Shown here: one piece after another, positions 35,531 to 44,481 of the stretch
How positions within the stretch are numbered: the first letter of the stretch is position 1
Layout of the letters: each line of letters opens with the position of its first letter
Assembly: GCF_001421715.1 (NCBI RefSeq)
Contig: NZ_LMKP01000008.1
Coordinates: 22,878 to 86,877, forward strand
Direction: 5' to 3'
DNA length: 64,000 nucleotides
Origin: Sphingomonas sp. Leaf22
Lineage (GTDB): Bacteria > Pseudomonadota > Alphaproteobacteria > Sphingomonadales > Sphingomonadaceae
Position numbers and translations under genes: made by a program
The notes under the pieces: generated by a model
Databases searched by the model: none
The model's input: the letters and a program-made list of their open reading frames with translations, nothing else
Told to the model about the DNA's origin: nothing

Positions 35531-37063
35531 ATGACGTCGACCCTCACCCATTACTGGCGCATCCTGAAATGGGGGCGCACGCTGGCGCGCCATGGCGCGT
35601 TGATCGAGGTGGAGCGCAACCCGCGCACGCCGCCGCGCCTGCGCCGCGTAGTGCGCCTCGCCCGGCTGGGCGCGCGCGTTCCCGCGACCCCGCGCTATGC
35701 CGAGGCGTTCGCGGCGCTGGGACCGGCGGCGATCAAGCTGGGCCAGACGCTTGCCACCCGCCCCGATCTGGTCGGCGAGGATGTCGCGCAGGACCTGTTG
35801 TCGCTGCAGGACGCGCTGCCGCCGCTGTCGTGGGCCGTGGTGCGCCCGGCAATCGAATCGGGATTGGGTCAGCCGATCGAGCGCCTGTTCCAGTCGATCG
35901 AGGAGACGCCGGTCGGTGCCGCCTCGATCGCGCAGGTCCACCGCGCCATCACCACCGATGGCCGCCGCGTCGCGGTAAAGGTGCTGCGGCCGGGCGTCGA
36001 GGCGCAGTTCTTCGACGCGATCGACACCTATGAATGGGCCGCCGCCCGCATGGAGACGATGGGCGGCGAATTGCGGCGGCTTCGTCCGCGCCTTGTGATC
36101 GAGACGATGAAGCGCTGGACCGCGCGCGAACTCGACCTGCGCCGCGAAGCCGCTTCCGCCTCCGAACTGGCGCAGGGGATGGAGGCCGAACCCGACTTCA
36201 CCATTCCCGATATCGACTGGCAGCGGACGACGTCGAAGATCCTGACGACCGAATGGATCGACGGCATCAAGCTGTCGAACCGCCCGGCGCTGATCGCGGC
36301 GGGGCACGACCTGCATGCGATGGCGACGCGGCTGGTCCGCGCGTTCCTGCGACAGGCGATCGCCGACGGGTTCTTCCATGCCGACATGCACCAGGGCAAT
36401 CTGTTCGCGCTGCCCGATGGTCGCATCGCCGCGATCGACTTCGGCATCATGGGGCGGATCGACCGCCGGGCGCGAGTGTGGCTGGCCGAAATCCTCTATG
36501 GCCTCATCACCGGCGACTATAAGCGCGTCGCCGAGATCCATTTCGAGGCGGGCTATGTCCCCGCCCATCACAATGTCGCCGAATTCGCCACGGCGCTGCG
36601 TGCGGTCGGTGAACCGATGCGCGGGCTGGCGGTCAAGGACATGTCGGTCGGCATGATGCTCGATTCGCTGTTCAACATCACCCGCGACTTCGACATGGAA
36701 ACGCAGCCGCATTTGCTGCTGCTGCAAAAGACGATGGTGATGGTGGAGGGGGTCGCGACCGCGCTCGATCCCGACATCAACCTGTGGGAGACGGCGGCAC
36801 CGTTCGTGCGCGGCTGGATTCGCGACGAGCTGGGGCCGGAGGCGATGGTCGCCGACCGGATCATCACCGACCTGCGCACCTTTGCCCGGCTGCCCGACCT
36901 GATCCGCAATATCGAGGCGCGCTATCCGGCGCCCGGCGGTGCCCCGCCCTCCCCGCCGCTGCCCGAGGTCGCCGTCGTCCGTGTCGGCGGCGGCTGGCGC
37001 TATGCGGTGGTCGGGATAGCCGGCGGGCTCGTCGGCGCGGCCTCGGCGATGCTGCTGGGATGA
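35531..37063 (+). CDS. ubiB: UbiB-type atypical kinase/ATPase of ubiquinone synthesis
   Basis: A 510-residue protein of the ABC1/ADCK/UbiB family. It shows the KxGQ motif (AAIKLGQTLATRPDLV), the Ala-rich nucleotide loop (PVGAASIAQVHRA), VAVKVLRPGVE, the HADMHQGN catalytic loop and DFGIMGRI. A C-terminal hydrophobic helix (YAVVGIAGGLVGAASAMLLG) anchors it to the membrane. It supports coenzyme Q assembly. AAGG precedes ATG 35531. Confidence 0.95.
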   Translation: MTSTLTHYWRILKWGRTLARHGALIEVERNPRTPPRLRRVVRLARLGARVPATPRYAEAFAALGPAAIKLGQTLATRPDLVGEDVAQDLLSLQDALPPLSWAVVRPAIESGLGQPIERLFQSIEETPVGAASIAQVHRAITTDGRRVAVKVLRPGVEAQFFDAIDTYEWAAARMETMGGELRRLRPRLVIETMKRWTARELDLRREAASASELAQGMEAEPDFTIPDIDWQRTTSKILTTEWIDGIKLSNRPALIAAGHDLHAMATRLVRAFLRQAIADGFFHADMHQGNLFALPDGRIAAIDFGIMGRIDRRARVWLAEILYGLITGDYKRVAEIHFEAGYVPAHHNVAEFATALRAVGEPMRGLAVKDMSVGMMLDSLFNITRDFDMETQPHLLLLQKTMVMVEGVATALDPDINLWETAAPFVRGWIRDELGPEAMVADRIITDLRTFARLPDLIRNIEARYPAPGGAPPSPPLPEVAVVRVGGGWRYAVVGIAGGLVGAASAMLLG

Positions 37064-38148
37064 TCCGCGCGCGACCGCCGGTCTGGCTGTCGTGCTCCAG
37101 CCGGTTCGCGACGCTGCGGCCCGGCATGGCGCTCGGCATCGCGCTGCTGGCGCTCGCCCTGCTGGCATCGTCGTGGTTCCTGCCGGCCGAGGACGCGGCG
37201 CGCGACGCGCCGCTCGGCGTCGACGTCTATGCCTCGGTCGTCGACGGGCTGCGCAGCGGCGGCGATTATTACGCCGTCGCCGCGCAGGAACTGCGCGCCG
37301 ATCGTGCCCCGCTCCACCCCTTCCCCGCGATCCGCCTGCCGACGCTAAGCGTGGTGCAGGCGGCGCTGCCCGATTTCGTCTCGATCCTGTTGCTGATCGC
37401 CATCGCCGCCGCCACCGGCCTTGCCTGGAGCCGGCGGATCGGCGGCTGGTTCGAACGCGGCCCGCCGCGCATCGCCGCGCTGTTCCTGCTGGCCGGCGGG
37501 ATGGTCGCGTTCGTCCAGCCGTCGCTGGTCGCCTTCCACGAGCTATGGGCCGGGCTGCTGATCGCATGGTCGCTGGCGATCCGGCGCGAGGATCGCTGGG
37601 TCGAGGCGGTGGCGCTCGCCCTGTGCGCGATGGTCATCCGGGAAACGGCGGCGCTCTATGCACTGGCGATGCTGGCGGCGGCGCTGCGGGACGGGCGTCG
37701 GCGCGAGGCATTGGGCTGGGTCGCGGCGCTGCTGGTGTTCGTCGCCGTGCTGCTGCTCCATGCCCGCGCGGTCGCCCTGGTCGCCGGACCGCTCGACGCG
37801 GTGTCGCCTGGGTGGGGCAGGCTGCACGGCCCCGGCCTGTTCGCGTCGGGCATGGCGCGATCGACTGCACTCATCATCCTGCCATGGTGGCTGGGCGCGC
37901 CGCTGGCGATGCTGGCGATGCTCGGCTGGGCGGCGGCACCGGGTCCGCTCGGGCGTCGGGCCGCGCTCACCTTTGGCGGATATGCGCTGGCGATCGCGGT
38001 GTTCGCACGCACCGACAATTTCTATTGGGCGCTTGCCGCCGCGCCTGCCTATCTGGTCGGCATGGCGTTTCTTCCCGATGCGGTACGCGACCTTGCCCGG
38101 CCGATCCTCGACAGGCGGCGTGTTCGGGTGCAGAGGATTACCCGATGA
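37060..38148 (+). CDS. Uncharacterised multi-pass membrane protein
   Basis: A 362-residue, Leu/Ala-rich protein with about nine or ten membrane helices. An early periplasmic-type loop (LGVDVYASVVDGLRSGGDYYAV) resembles the first lumenal loop of GT-C/DUF2029-like proteins. It overlaps ubiB (ATGA) and coaBC (ATGA), so it is co-translated with quinone and CoA genes without an obvious functional link. A polyprenyl-phosphate-dependent glycosyltransferase role is possible but unproven. Confidence 0.72.
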   Translation: MIRARPPVWLSCSSRFATLRPGMALGIALLALALLASSWFLPAEDAARDAPLGVDVYASVVDGLRSGGDYYAVAAQELRADRAPLHPFPAIRLPTLSVVQAALPDFVSILLLIAIAAATGLAWSRRIGGWFERGPPRIAALFLLAGGMVAFVQPSLVAFHELWAGLLIAWSLAIRREDRWVEAVALALCAMVIRETAALYALAMLAAALRDGRRREALGWVAALLVFVAVLLLHARAVALVAGPLDAVSPGWGRLHGPGLFASGMARSTALIILPWWLGAPLAMLAMLGWAAAPGPLGRRAALTFGGYALAIAVFARTDNFYWALAAAPAYLVGMAFLPDAVRDLARPILDRRRVRVQRITR

Positions 38149-39320
38149 CACGCATCTTGCTGATCGTCGGTGGCGGCATCGCCGCGTACAAGGCGTGCGA
38201 GCTGATCCGCCTGTTGCGCGGTCGTGGCCATGCCGTCCGCTGCGTGCTGACCGATGGCGGCTCGCAGTTCGTGACGCCGATGACACTGGCGGCGCTGAGC
38301 GAACAGCCGGTCCATACCAGCCTGTGGGACCTGAAGGACGAGGCGGAGATGGGCCATATCCAGCTCAGCCGGCAGGCCGATCTGGTCGTCGTCGCCCCCG
38401 CCACCGCCGACCTGCTCGCGCGCATGGCGGCGGGCATGGCCGACGACCTCGCCACCACGCTGCTGCTAGCCACCGACAAGCCGGTGCTGGCCGTCCCGGC
38501 GATGAACGTCCGCATGTGGCAACATGCCGCGACCACCGACAATGTCGCCACGCTGCGCCGGCGCGGCGTGACCGTGCTCGATCCCGATAACGGGGCGATG
38601 GCCTGCGGCGAATTCGGCCCCGGCCGCCTGCCCGAACCGCCCGCGATCGTCGCCGCGATCGAAGCGATGACCGCGTCCGCCCCCCAGTCGCTGACCGGCC
38701 GCCATGTGCTGGTCACCGCCGGCCCGACGCATGAGGCAATCGATCCGGTCCGCTATCTCGCCAACCGATCGTCAGGCAAACAGGGTTTCGCCATCGCCGC
38801 CGCCTGCGCCGCGCGCGGTGCGCAGGTGACGCTGATCGCCGGGCCGGTGACGCTGCCGACCCCGCCGGGTGTGACGCGGGTCGACGTCGAATCGGCGCGC
38901 GACATGGCGAACGCCGTGGCACAGGCGCTGCCCGCCGATGCCGCCGTCATGGTCGCCGCCGTCGCCGACTGGCAGGTCGAGGCCGCCCCGTCCAAACTGA
39001 AGAAGGGCGACGGCCCGCCGACGCTCACCCTGCTGCCCAATCCCGACATCCTCGCCATGCTCGGCCGGTCGCCGCGCCGCCCGCGCCTGCTGGTCGGCTT
39101 CGCGGCCGAAACCGACGACGTGCTCGCCCATGCCACCGCCAAGCGCAGCGCGAAAAATGCCGACTGGATCGTCGCCAACGACGTGTCGGGCGATGTGATG
39201 GGCGGGGATCGCAACGCGGTCCACCTCGTCACCGCCGACGGTGTCGAACGCTGGTCCGACGCCCCCAAGACCGATATCGCGGCCCGACTGGCCGACCGGA
39301 TTGCCGATGCGCTGCTTTAG
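38145..39320 (+). CDS. coaBC: Bifunctional phosphopantothenoylcysteine decarboxylase/synthetase
   Basis: A 391-residue two-domain enzyme of coenzyme A synthesis. The CoaC flavoprotein half (LIVGGGIAAYKACELIR, HIQLSRQADLVVVAPATADLLARMA, PAMNVRMW) carries the catalytic cysteine in GAMACGEFGPGRLPEP. The CoaB half begins VLVTAGPTHEAIDPVRYLANRSSGKQG. It overlaps the preceding membrane protein gene by ATGA. Confidence 0.95.
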   Translation: MTRILLIVGGGIAAYKACELIRLLRGRGHAVRCVLTDGGSQFVTPMTLAALSEQPVHTSLWDLKDEAEMGHIQLSRQADLVVVAPATADLLARMAAGMADDLATTLLLATDKPVLAVPAMNVRMWQHAATTDNVATLRRRGVTVLDPDNGAMACGEFGPGRLPEPPAIVAAIEAMTASAPQSLTGRHVLVTAGPTHEAIDPVRYLANRSSGKQGFAIAAACAARGAQVTLIAGPVTLPTPPGVTRVDVESARDMANAVAQALPADAAVMVAAVADWQVEAAPSKLKKGDGPPTLTLLPNPDILAMLGRSPRRPRLLVGFAAETDDVLAHATAKRSAKNADWIVANDVSGDVMGGDRNAVHLVTADGVERWSDAPKTDIAARLADRIADALL

Positions 39321-40113
39321 TCCCTTGTTGCTCCTCGCCGCCGTCGGCTGCGCCACCACCGCGCCGCCGCCGGTGACGCTGGCCGGTGCCAGTTTCGGCC
39401 CGACCGCGTCGCGCGACGTCCGCACCCTCGTCCTCGTGCTGCACGGCGACGGCGACGGCATGGTCCCCGCCGCGTTCAACGACGCCGCCCATGCCATTGC
39501 CGACGCGATCCCCGGCGCACGCGCGGTCGCGTTGCTGCGGCCCGGCTATCGCGACATGGCGGGCAATGCGTCGCCCGGCACCCGCGGCGGCACCGATGGC
39601 GACAGCTATACCGCCGACCGGGTGGCGGCGGTCGCCGATGCGATTGCGGGCTGGCGCACCCGCTATCCACAGGCGCGCGTGATCCTGGTCGGGCAATCGG
39701 GCGGGGCGGCGATGGCGGCGACGTTGATGGGGGTCCGTCCGGGGCTGGTCGACGGCGTCGTGCTGGCGGGTTGCCCGTGCATGTTGCCCGAATGGCGAAA
39801 ATATCGCGCGAAACAGGGTGCGGCCGGGTTCAGGACGGCGGTCGACAGCTTCGATCCGTTGCAGACCGTCGGCGGCGTCGCGCCATCGACCCGCGTCGCG
39901 CTGCTGGTCGGCGCCGACGACCGGGAAACGCCACTGCGCTTTTCGCGCGGCTATGCCGAGGCGCTGGCGCTGCGCGGCATCGCCACCGATTACCGCGTCT
40001 TGCCCGGGCGCGGCCATGACCTGTTGCGCGACGGCGACCTGATCGACGCGGTGCGCCGCATGGCCGCCGCGCCGTCCGCGACCCCGCAACGCAATGCGAT
40101 GGTGATGCCATGA
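39307..40113 (+). CDS. Alpha/beta-hydrolase-fold lipoprotein
   Basis: A 268-residue protein. [15 protein letters not shown] gives a lipobox (AVGC), so it is likely lipid-anchored. The nucleophile elbow is GQSGG, with a His in GRGHD near the C-terminus and an aspartate in VGADDRE, a complete triad for a serine hydrolase or esterase. ATG 39307 overlaps the coaBC end by 14 nt; a longer start would bury the lipobox. Substrate unknown. Confidence 0.75.
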   Translation: MRCFSPLLLLAAVGCATTAPPPVTLAGASFGPTASRDVRTLVLVLHGDGDGMVPAAFNDAAHAIADAIPGARAVALLRPGYRDMAGNASPGTRGGTDGDSYTADRVAAVADAIAGWRTRYPQARVILVGQSGGAAMAATLMGVRPGLVDGVVLAGCPCMLPEWRKYRAKQGAAGFRTAVDSFDPLQTVGGVAPSTRVALLVGADDRETPLRFSRGYAEALALRGIATDYRVLPGRGHDLLRDGDLIDAVRRMAAAPSATPQRNAMVMP

Positions 40114-40547
40114 TCCCGATCCGCCTGCGCCGCCTGCCGCATGGACACGATTTGCCGCTGCCCGTCTATGCCACCGCCGGTGCGGCGGGCATGGACGTGG
40201 TCGCCGCAGAGGAGGTCGAACTCGCCCCCGGTGCGCGCCATGCCGTCGCCACCGGCTTCGCCATCGCGATCCCCGACGGGTATGAGGTACAGGTCCGCCC
40301 GCGCTCGGGCCTCGCGCTCAACCATGGAATCACCTGCCTGAACACCCCCGGCACGATCGACAGCGACTATCGCGGGGAGGTGAAGGTGATCCTTGCCAAT
40401 CTTGGCGACCAGCCGTTCCGCGTCGTGCGCGGTGAACGCATCGCGCAGCTCGTCCCCGCCGCGGTCACCCGCGCCGACGTGATCGAGGTCGATACGCTCG
40501 ACGATACCGCACGCGGCACCGGCGGATTCGGCTCGACCGGGCGATGA
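40110..40547 (+). CDS. dut: dUTP diphosphatase
   Basis: A 145-residue trimeric dUTPase. All five motifs are present: [37 protein letters not shown] and the C-terminal [10 protein letters not shown]. It removes dUTP and supplies dUMP. It overlaps the preceding lipoprotein gene by ATGA. The coaBC–dut pairing is widespread, here with the hydrolase gene inserted. Confidence 0.96.
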   Translation: MIPIRLRRLPHGHDLPLPVYATAGAAGMDVVAAEEVELAPGARHAVATGFAIAIPDGYEVQVRPRSGLALNHGITCLNTPGTIDSDYRGEVKVILANLGDQPFRVVRGERIAQLVPAAVTRADVIEVDTLDDTARGTGGFGSTGR

Positions 40548-40966
40548 CGCTGCTGGCCCTGTTGACGCTGATGCAGGCGATGCCGCTGGTGCCGGTGCCG
40601 GTGCCCGCCGCGCCCCCGATCGCCCGCTCGCCGATCGACTGGGCCGCGCTGCCGCCCCTGCCCTATCGCCGGACTCCGCAACCGACGACAGCGATGGTCA
40701 ATTTCGTCGTGACCGAACTGCGGCGCAACGAATGTCCGCGGCCGATGCCGGTGAAGGGCCGCACCCAGTTGCAGGTCGATGTCGCGGTACTGATCGGCGA
40801 GGATGATCTGGTCCGTGCCACCATTCCGCGCGCGATCGGCTGTCCGACCGTCGAACAATATGGGGCCGGGCTGGTCGTCAGCTTCGCGCGGGGCAATCTG
40901 ATGCCGCATTTCGTCAACGAAGGCGGCTGGTATCGCGCGTCATTGCGGTTCGACTGGACCGAATGA
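40544..40966 (+). CDS. Hypothetical periplasmic protein
   Basis: A 140-residue protein with a hydrophobic N-terminus ([21 protein letters not shown]) that may act as a signal peptide. The mature part has two conserved-looking cysteines (NECPRP, IGCPTV) that could form a disulfide, and a [10 protein letters not shown] end reminiscent of TonB-C-like or small secreted domains. It overlaps dut and moeB by ATGA. Function unknown. Confidence 0.65.
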   Translation: MTLLALLTLMQAMPLVPVPVPAAPPIARSPIDWAALPPLPYRRTPQPTTAMVNFVVTELRRNECPRPMPVKGRTQLQVDVAVLIGEDDLVRATIPRAIGCPTVEQYGAGLVVSFARGNLMPHFVNEGGWYRASLRFDWTE

Positions 40967-41712
40967 CCTTTTCCGACGCCGAACTTGATCGCTACGCGCG
41001 CCACCTCGTCCTGCGCGAGATCGGCGGCGCGGGACAGGCGGCGCTGAAGGCCGCGCGCGTCGTCGTCATCGGTGCGGGCGGCATCGGCTCGCCCGCGCTG
41101 CAATATCTGGCGGCGGCGGGAGTCGGCACGCTGGTCGTGATCGACGACGACCGGGTCGACGCCAGCAACCTGCAACGCCAGACACTGTTCGGGGACGGCG
41201 ATATCGGCACGACCAAGGTGACCGCCGCCGCGCAGGCGCTGGGCCGCATCAACCCGTATGTCACGGTCGAGCCGGTCGCCACGCGGATCGACGCGACCAA
41301 CGCCGCGACGTTGCTCGTCGGGGCGGACGTGATCCTCGACGGTTGCGACAATTTCGCCACCCGCCTGGTCGTCGCCGATGCCGCGCTGGCGGCGCGCGTT
41401 CCGCTCGTCTCGGCAGCGGTCGGCCAGTTCGAGGGGCAATTGGGGGCCTTTCGCGGCTGGGAAGCGCATCTGCCCTGTTATCGCTGCTTCGTCGGCAACG
41501 ATCCCGCCCGCGCCGATGCCAGTTGCGCCGATCAGGGGGTGCTGGGCGCGCTGACCGGGGTGATGGGCAGCCTCGCCGCGCTGGAGACCATTCGCGCGAT
41601 CGTCGGCTTCGGCGACGATCCGGCGGGCAAGCTGTTGGTCGCCGACCTGCTCGCCTTCCGCTTCCGCACCCTGTCGCTGCCGAAGGACCCGGGTTGCCGA
41701 TGCGCGGGCTGA
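40963..41712 (+). CDS. moeB: MoeB/ThiF-family adenylyltransferase
   Basis: A 249-residue E1-like enzyme. It has the nucleotide-binding GAGGIGSPALQYLAAAGVG, DDDRVDASNLQRQTLF and LDGCDNFATRLVVADA. A zinc-type site is CYRCF (first pair) with the CRC of the tail. It adenylates the C-terminus of MoaD or ThiS in molybdopterin or thiamine synthesis; which one cannot be settled here. There is no rhodanese domain. Confidence 0.88.
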   Translation: MTFSDAELDRYARHLVLREIGGAGQAALKAARVVVIGAGGIGSPALQYLAAAGVGTLVVIDDDRVDASNLQRQTLFGDGDIGTTKVTAAAQALGRINPYVTVEPVATRIDATNAATLLVGADVILDGCDNFATRLVVADAALAARVPLVSAAVGQFEGQLGAFRGWEAHLPCYRCFVGNDPARADASCADQGVLGALTGVMGSLAALETIRAIVGFGDDPAGKLLVADLLAFRFRTLSLPKDPGCRCAG

Positions 41713-42035
41713 CGGTCGTCGTCGTCGCGCCCGATCCCGACCGGTTCCGTGCCGCCCTGACGCTCGCCTGCGCCGCCGCGGCGCTGGGCGGGCGAACGCG
41801 GGTCTATCTGCATGAGGGGGCCGTGGCGCTGCTGGCGATGGACGGGAGTGCGCCGGCGGGCTTGCCGAACCTGACCGAGCTGCGCGCCGTCGCGATCGAG
41901 AGCGGCGTGGAACTGATCGCCTGCCAGACCGGGCTCGCGCTCGCCGGGCTGGCGGCGGACGACGCGATGGTCGCGGCCGGTGGCATGATCGACCTGCTTG
42001 CGACCCTCGCCGACGACCGGCTGGTCACCCTATAG
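41700..42035 (+). CDS. DsrE-family-like small protein
   Basis: A 111-residue protein with the DsrE/F fold pattern: an initial VVVVAPDPDRFRAALTLACAAAALG strand-helix, VYLHEGAVALL, and a cysteine in LIACQTGLAL where sulfur carriers of this family keep theirs. It overlaps moeB by 13 nt, so a role in sulfur transfer linked to the MoeB/ThiF pathway is a reasonable inference. Confidence 0.72.
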   Translation: MRGLTVVVVAPDPDRFRAALTLACAAAALGGRTRVYLHEGAVALLAMDGSAPAGLPNLTELRAVAIESGVELIACQTGLALAGLAADDAMVAAGGMIDLLATLADDRLVTL

Positions 42036-42075
42036 ACGGGGCGGAGGGCGGAGGCCGTGGCCCCCGCCCGATCAC

Positions 42076-42942
42076 TCAACCGTTGGCGAGCACGTCCTGC
42101 GCGAACGCACGCACCGCCGGTCCGATATCGGCCCGACCCAGCGCCACGGCGATATTCGCCTGCACCCAGCCGGCCTTGTCGCCGCAGTCGTACCGCTTGC
42201 CGTCGAACGTGAAGCCGTGGAACGGCTGGTTGCCGATCAGCTTGGCCATCGCGTCGGTCAGCTGGATTTCGCCACCGGCGCCAGGCTCCTGCGAATCGAG
42301 GATGTGCATCACTTCGGGCTGCAGGATGTAGCGGCCCGGAATCATCAGGTTCGACGGTGCCTTGCCCTTGGGCTTTTCGACCAGTGCGGTGACCTCGGTC
42401 AGGCGACCGTCCTGCTTGCCCGGCGAGATGATGCCGTATTTGTCGGTCTCGCTGTCGGGCACTTCGAGCGCGCCGATGACGTTGCCGCCGACCTGGTTAT
42501 AGGCTTCGACCATCTGCTTCAGGAAACCGCCGACCATCAGTTCGTCGGGCAGCAGCACCGCGAACGGCTCGTCGCCGACGATCTCGCGCGCGCACCAGAC
42601 CGCGTGGCCAAGGCCCAGCGGCTCCTGCTGGCGGACATAGACCGGGCTGCCCGGCTTCTGGCGGATACCCTCGATCAGCGACATCGACTTGCCGCGCGCC
42701 TTCATCGTCGCTTCCAGTTCGTAGGAAACGTCGAAATGATCTTCCAGCGCGCCCTTGCCGCGGCCGGTGACGAAGATGATCTGTTCGATGCCGGCTTCCA
42801 GCGCCTCTTCGACGGCATACTGGATCAGCGGCTTGTCGACGACCGTCAGCATTTCCTTCGGCATCGACTTGGTGGCGGGAAGAAACCGGGTGCCGAGGCC
42901 GGCGACCGGAAAGACTGCCTTGCGAACCTTCTTGATCGTCAT
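42076..42942 (-). CDS. galU: UTP–glucose-1-phosphate uridylyltransferase
   Basis: A 288-residue enzyme that makes UDP-glucose. It has the pyrophosphorylase motif FPVAGLGTRFLPATKSMPKE, VDKPLIQYAVEEA, LPDELMVGG and VEKPKGKAPSNL, with the late YDCGDKAGWVQAN. The start is ATG 42942 (MTIKKVRK), 9 nt after GGGGA. Its product feeds the exopolysaccharide cluster at 2-22 kb. It is divergent from the phosphatase gene. Confidence 0.96.
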   Translation of the reverse strand: MTIKKVRKAVFPVAGLGTRFLPATKSMPKEMLTVVDKPLIQYAVEEALEAGIEQIIFVTGRGKGALEDHFDVSYELEATMKARGKSMSLIEGIRQKPGSPVYVRQQEPLGLGHAVWCAREIVGDEPFAVLLPDELMVGGFLKQMVEAYNQVGGNVIGALEVPDSETDKYGIISPGKQDGRLTEVTALVEKPKGKAPSNLMIPGRYILQPEVMHILDSQEPGAGGEIQLTDAMAKLIGNQPFHGFTFDGKRYDCGDKAGWVQANIAVALGRADIGPAVRAFAQDVLANG

Positions 42943-43081
42943 CGTTTCATCCCCACAATTGCTGCGCCGCGATAGAGATACGCTGCGGAATTGGCAAACG
43001 ACCTTTGTCCGCCAGGTCGCCCGCTGCGGCACGGCGGTTCATTGATCGTACAGCCCCTTTCCCCTAAGGGCGACGCGCATC

Positions 43082-43864
43082 ATGGTGTTCTCCAAGCTAT
43101 TTCGCAGGCCCGCAACCCCCGCCCCGCGCATTCCCGACGATATCGTCGTGTATGCGATCGGTGACGTGCATGGTCGGCTCGACTGCCTCGACGATCTGCT
43201 TGGGCAGATCGACGCCGATCCGGCACGCGGCGGACGGCGGCCGGTGCTGGTTTTCCTCGGCGACCTGATCGATCGTGGTCCGGAATCGCGTGGCGTTGTC
43301 GACCGGGTCATGGCGATGCGCGCGGCCAGCGTGGATGTGCACTGCCTGTGCGGCAATCACGAGGAACTGCTGCTCTCCGCTGCAGAAGGTGCCCGCCAGG
43401 CGCTCGGCGTCTTCGCACGCGCCGGCGGCAAGGAAACGTTGCTGAGCTACGGCGTCGACGAAGCGGCCTATGAGCGCGAAGATCTGAAGGGCGTCCAGCG
43501 CCTGATCGCCGGGCATGTGCCGGCGGCGCATCTCGACTTTTTACGCGGCCTGCCCGACCAGTTGGTCGTTGGGGAGTATGTGTTCGTTCACGCCGGTATC
43601 CGCCCCGGCGTTCCGCTCGATGCGCAGAAATCCTCGGACTTGCGCTGGATTCGCTCGCCATTTCTCGACCATGTCGGCCGCTACGAACGTTTCGTCGTGC
43701 ATGGCCACACCGTAACGCAAGATCCCGACATCCGTGCCAACCGCATCGGCATCGACACCGGTGCCTATCGCAGCGGCCGATTGACCGCGCTGGTGCTGGA
43801 CGGGGACACGCGGCGGTTCCTGTCGACGGCCCTGTCCGCAGGCAACTACGCCGCCGCGGCGTAA
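43082..43864 (+). CDS. PPP-family serine/threonine phosphatase / metallophosphoesterase
   Basis: A 260-residue protein with the three PPP motifs GDVHGR (D-x-H), GDLIDRG and GNHE, plus the later VHAG and VHGHT histidines for the binuclear metal site. It resembles bacterial PrpA/B-type phosphatases or symmetrical Ap4A hydrolases. The Shine-Dalgarno is weak. Divergent from galU; target unknown. Confidence 0.88.
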   Translation: MVFSKLFRRPATPAPRIPDDIVVYAIGDVHGRLDCLDDLLGQIDADPARGGRRPVLVFLGDLIDRGPESRGVVDRVMAMRAASVDVHCLCGNHEELLLSAAEGARQALGVFARAGGKETLLSYGVDEAAYEREDLKGVQRLIAGHVPAAHLDFLRGLPDQLVVGEYVFVHAGIRPGVPLDAQKSSDLRWIRSPFLDHVGRYERFVVHGHTVTQDPDIRANRIGIDTGAYRSGRLTALVLDGDTRRFLSTALSAGNYAAAA

Positions 43865-43951
43865 ACGCCGACCGTTCCTGAACAATGACGAGCACAGCAA
43901 GCCGCTGTGACTGGCATCGCCCGATGCGTTGATCGCCGGACGAACGAAAAA

Positions 43952-43972
43952 GGGCGCCCCAACGGAGCGCCC
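43952..43972 (-). terminator. Intrinsic terminator of the small membrane protein gene
   Basis: GGGCGC/GCGCCC form a 6-bp stem, with two further pairs inside past one mismatch. On the minus strand it is followed by CTTTTTCG. It lies about 40 nt past the stop of the gene at 44010 and converges with the phosphatase gene end. Confidence 0.7.
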
Positions 43973-44009
43973 CTTCCCTAGACTGAAGCGCGGTTTCCCG
44001 CGCGAGCAA

Positions 44010-44246
44010 TCAGTTGCTGTCCGAATCGCTGTCCGAATCGGCAACAACGACGATACCCGCAACGACAGCAGCCGCGGCGAGAAGCGCCACGATGATGCCG
44101 CCGCCGGCCAGCTTTTCGCCCTTGGCGGCCGGAGCCGAAGCGCGAGCAACCGACAGCTTCGAAGCGTTGGCGGCGGTCGCAACCGTCGGAGCAACGGTCA
44201 TCGAAACGGCCGAAGCCGCGATCAGCATGTTCTTAGCAAAACCCAT
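44010..44246 (-). CDS. Small exported/membrane protein with Asp-Ser repeat tail
   Basis: A 78-residue protein. Residues 1-28 look like a signal peptide (MGFAKNMLIAASAVSMTVAPTVATAAN). A short linker precedes a hydrophobic helix (GGIIVALLAAAAVVAGIVVVA) that ends in DSDSDSDSN. AAGGGAG lies 8 nt before ATG 44246, and it has its own terminator, so it is a real monocistronic gene. No family recognised. The upstream gap 44247-44481 has no other gene. Confidence 0.72.
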   Translation of the reverse strand: MGFAKNMLIAASAVSMTVAPTVATAANASKLSVARASAPAAKGEKLAGGGIIVALLAAAAVVAGIVVVADSDSDSDSN

Positions 44247-44481
44247 GTCAACACTCCCTTGTATCTCTACACGTCGAGCGGCCCTTCGCATACGGTCCGC
44301 CCCCCTGCAAGCTTAATCATACCAATCACGGCCAACCGTTTCCGGTTCCGGACGAGCATAATACGCCTTGCGCACGGCTGAAACTCACCGGGGCGTGCCC
44401 GGTTTCGTTCGCAATCGCGGAAGTTCAGTATGCAATGCGGTACCAATTAGGGCAAGCGCACTGCGTCCGATGATGATCGGA

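Noticed and set aside
35417..37567. 716-codon minus-strand frame over ubiB
   Set aside because: Low-complexity Arg/Ala/Gly sequence fully opposite the well-supported ubiB and the following membrane protein gene.
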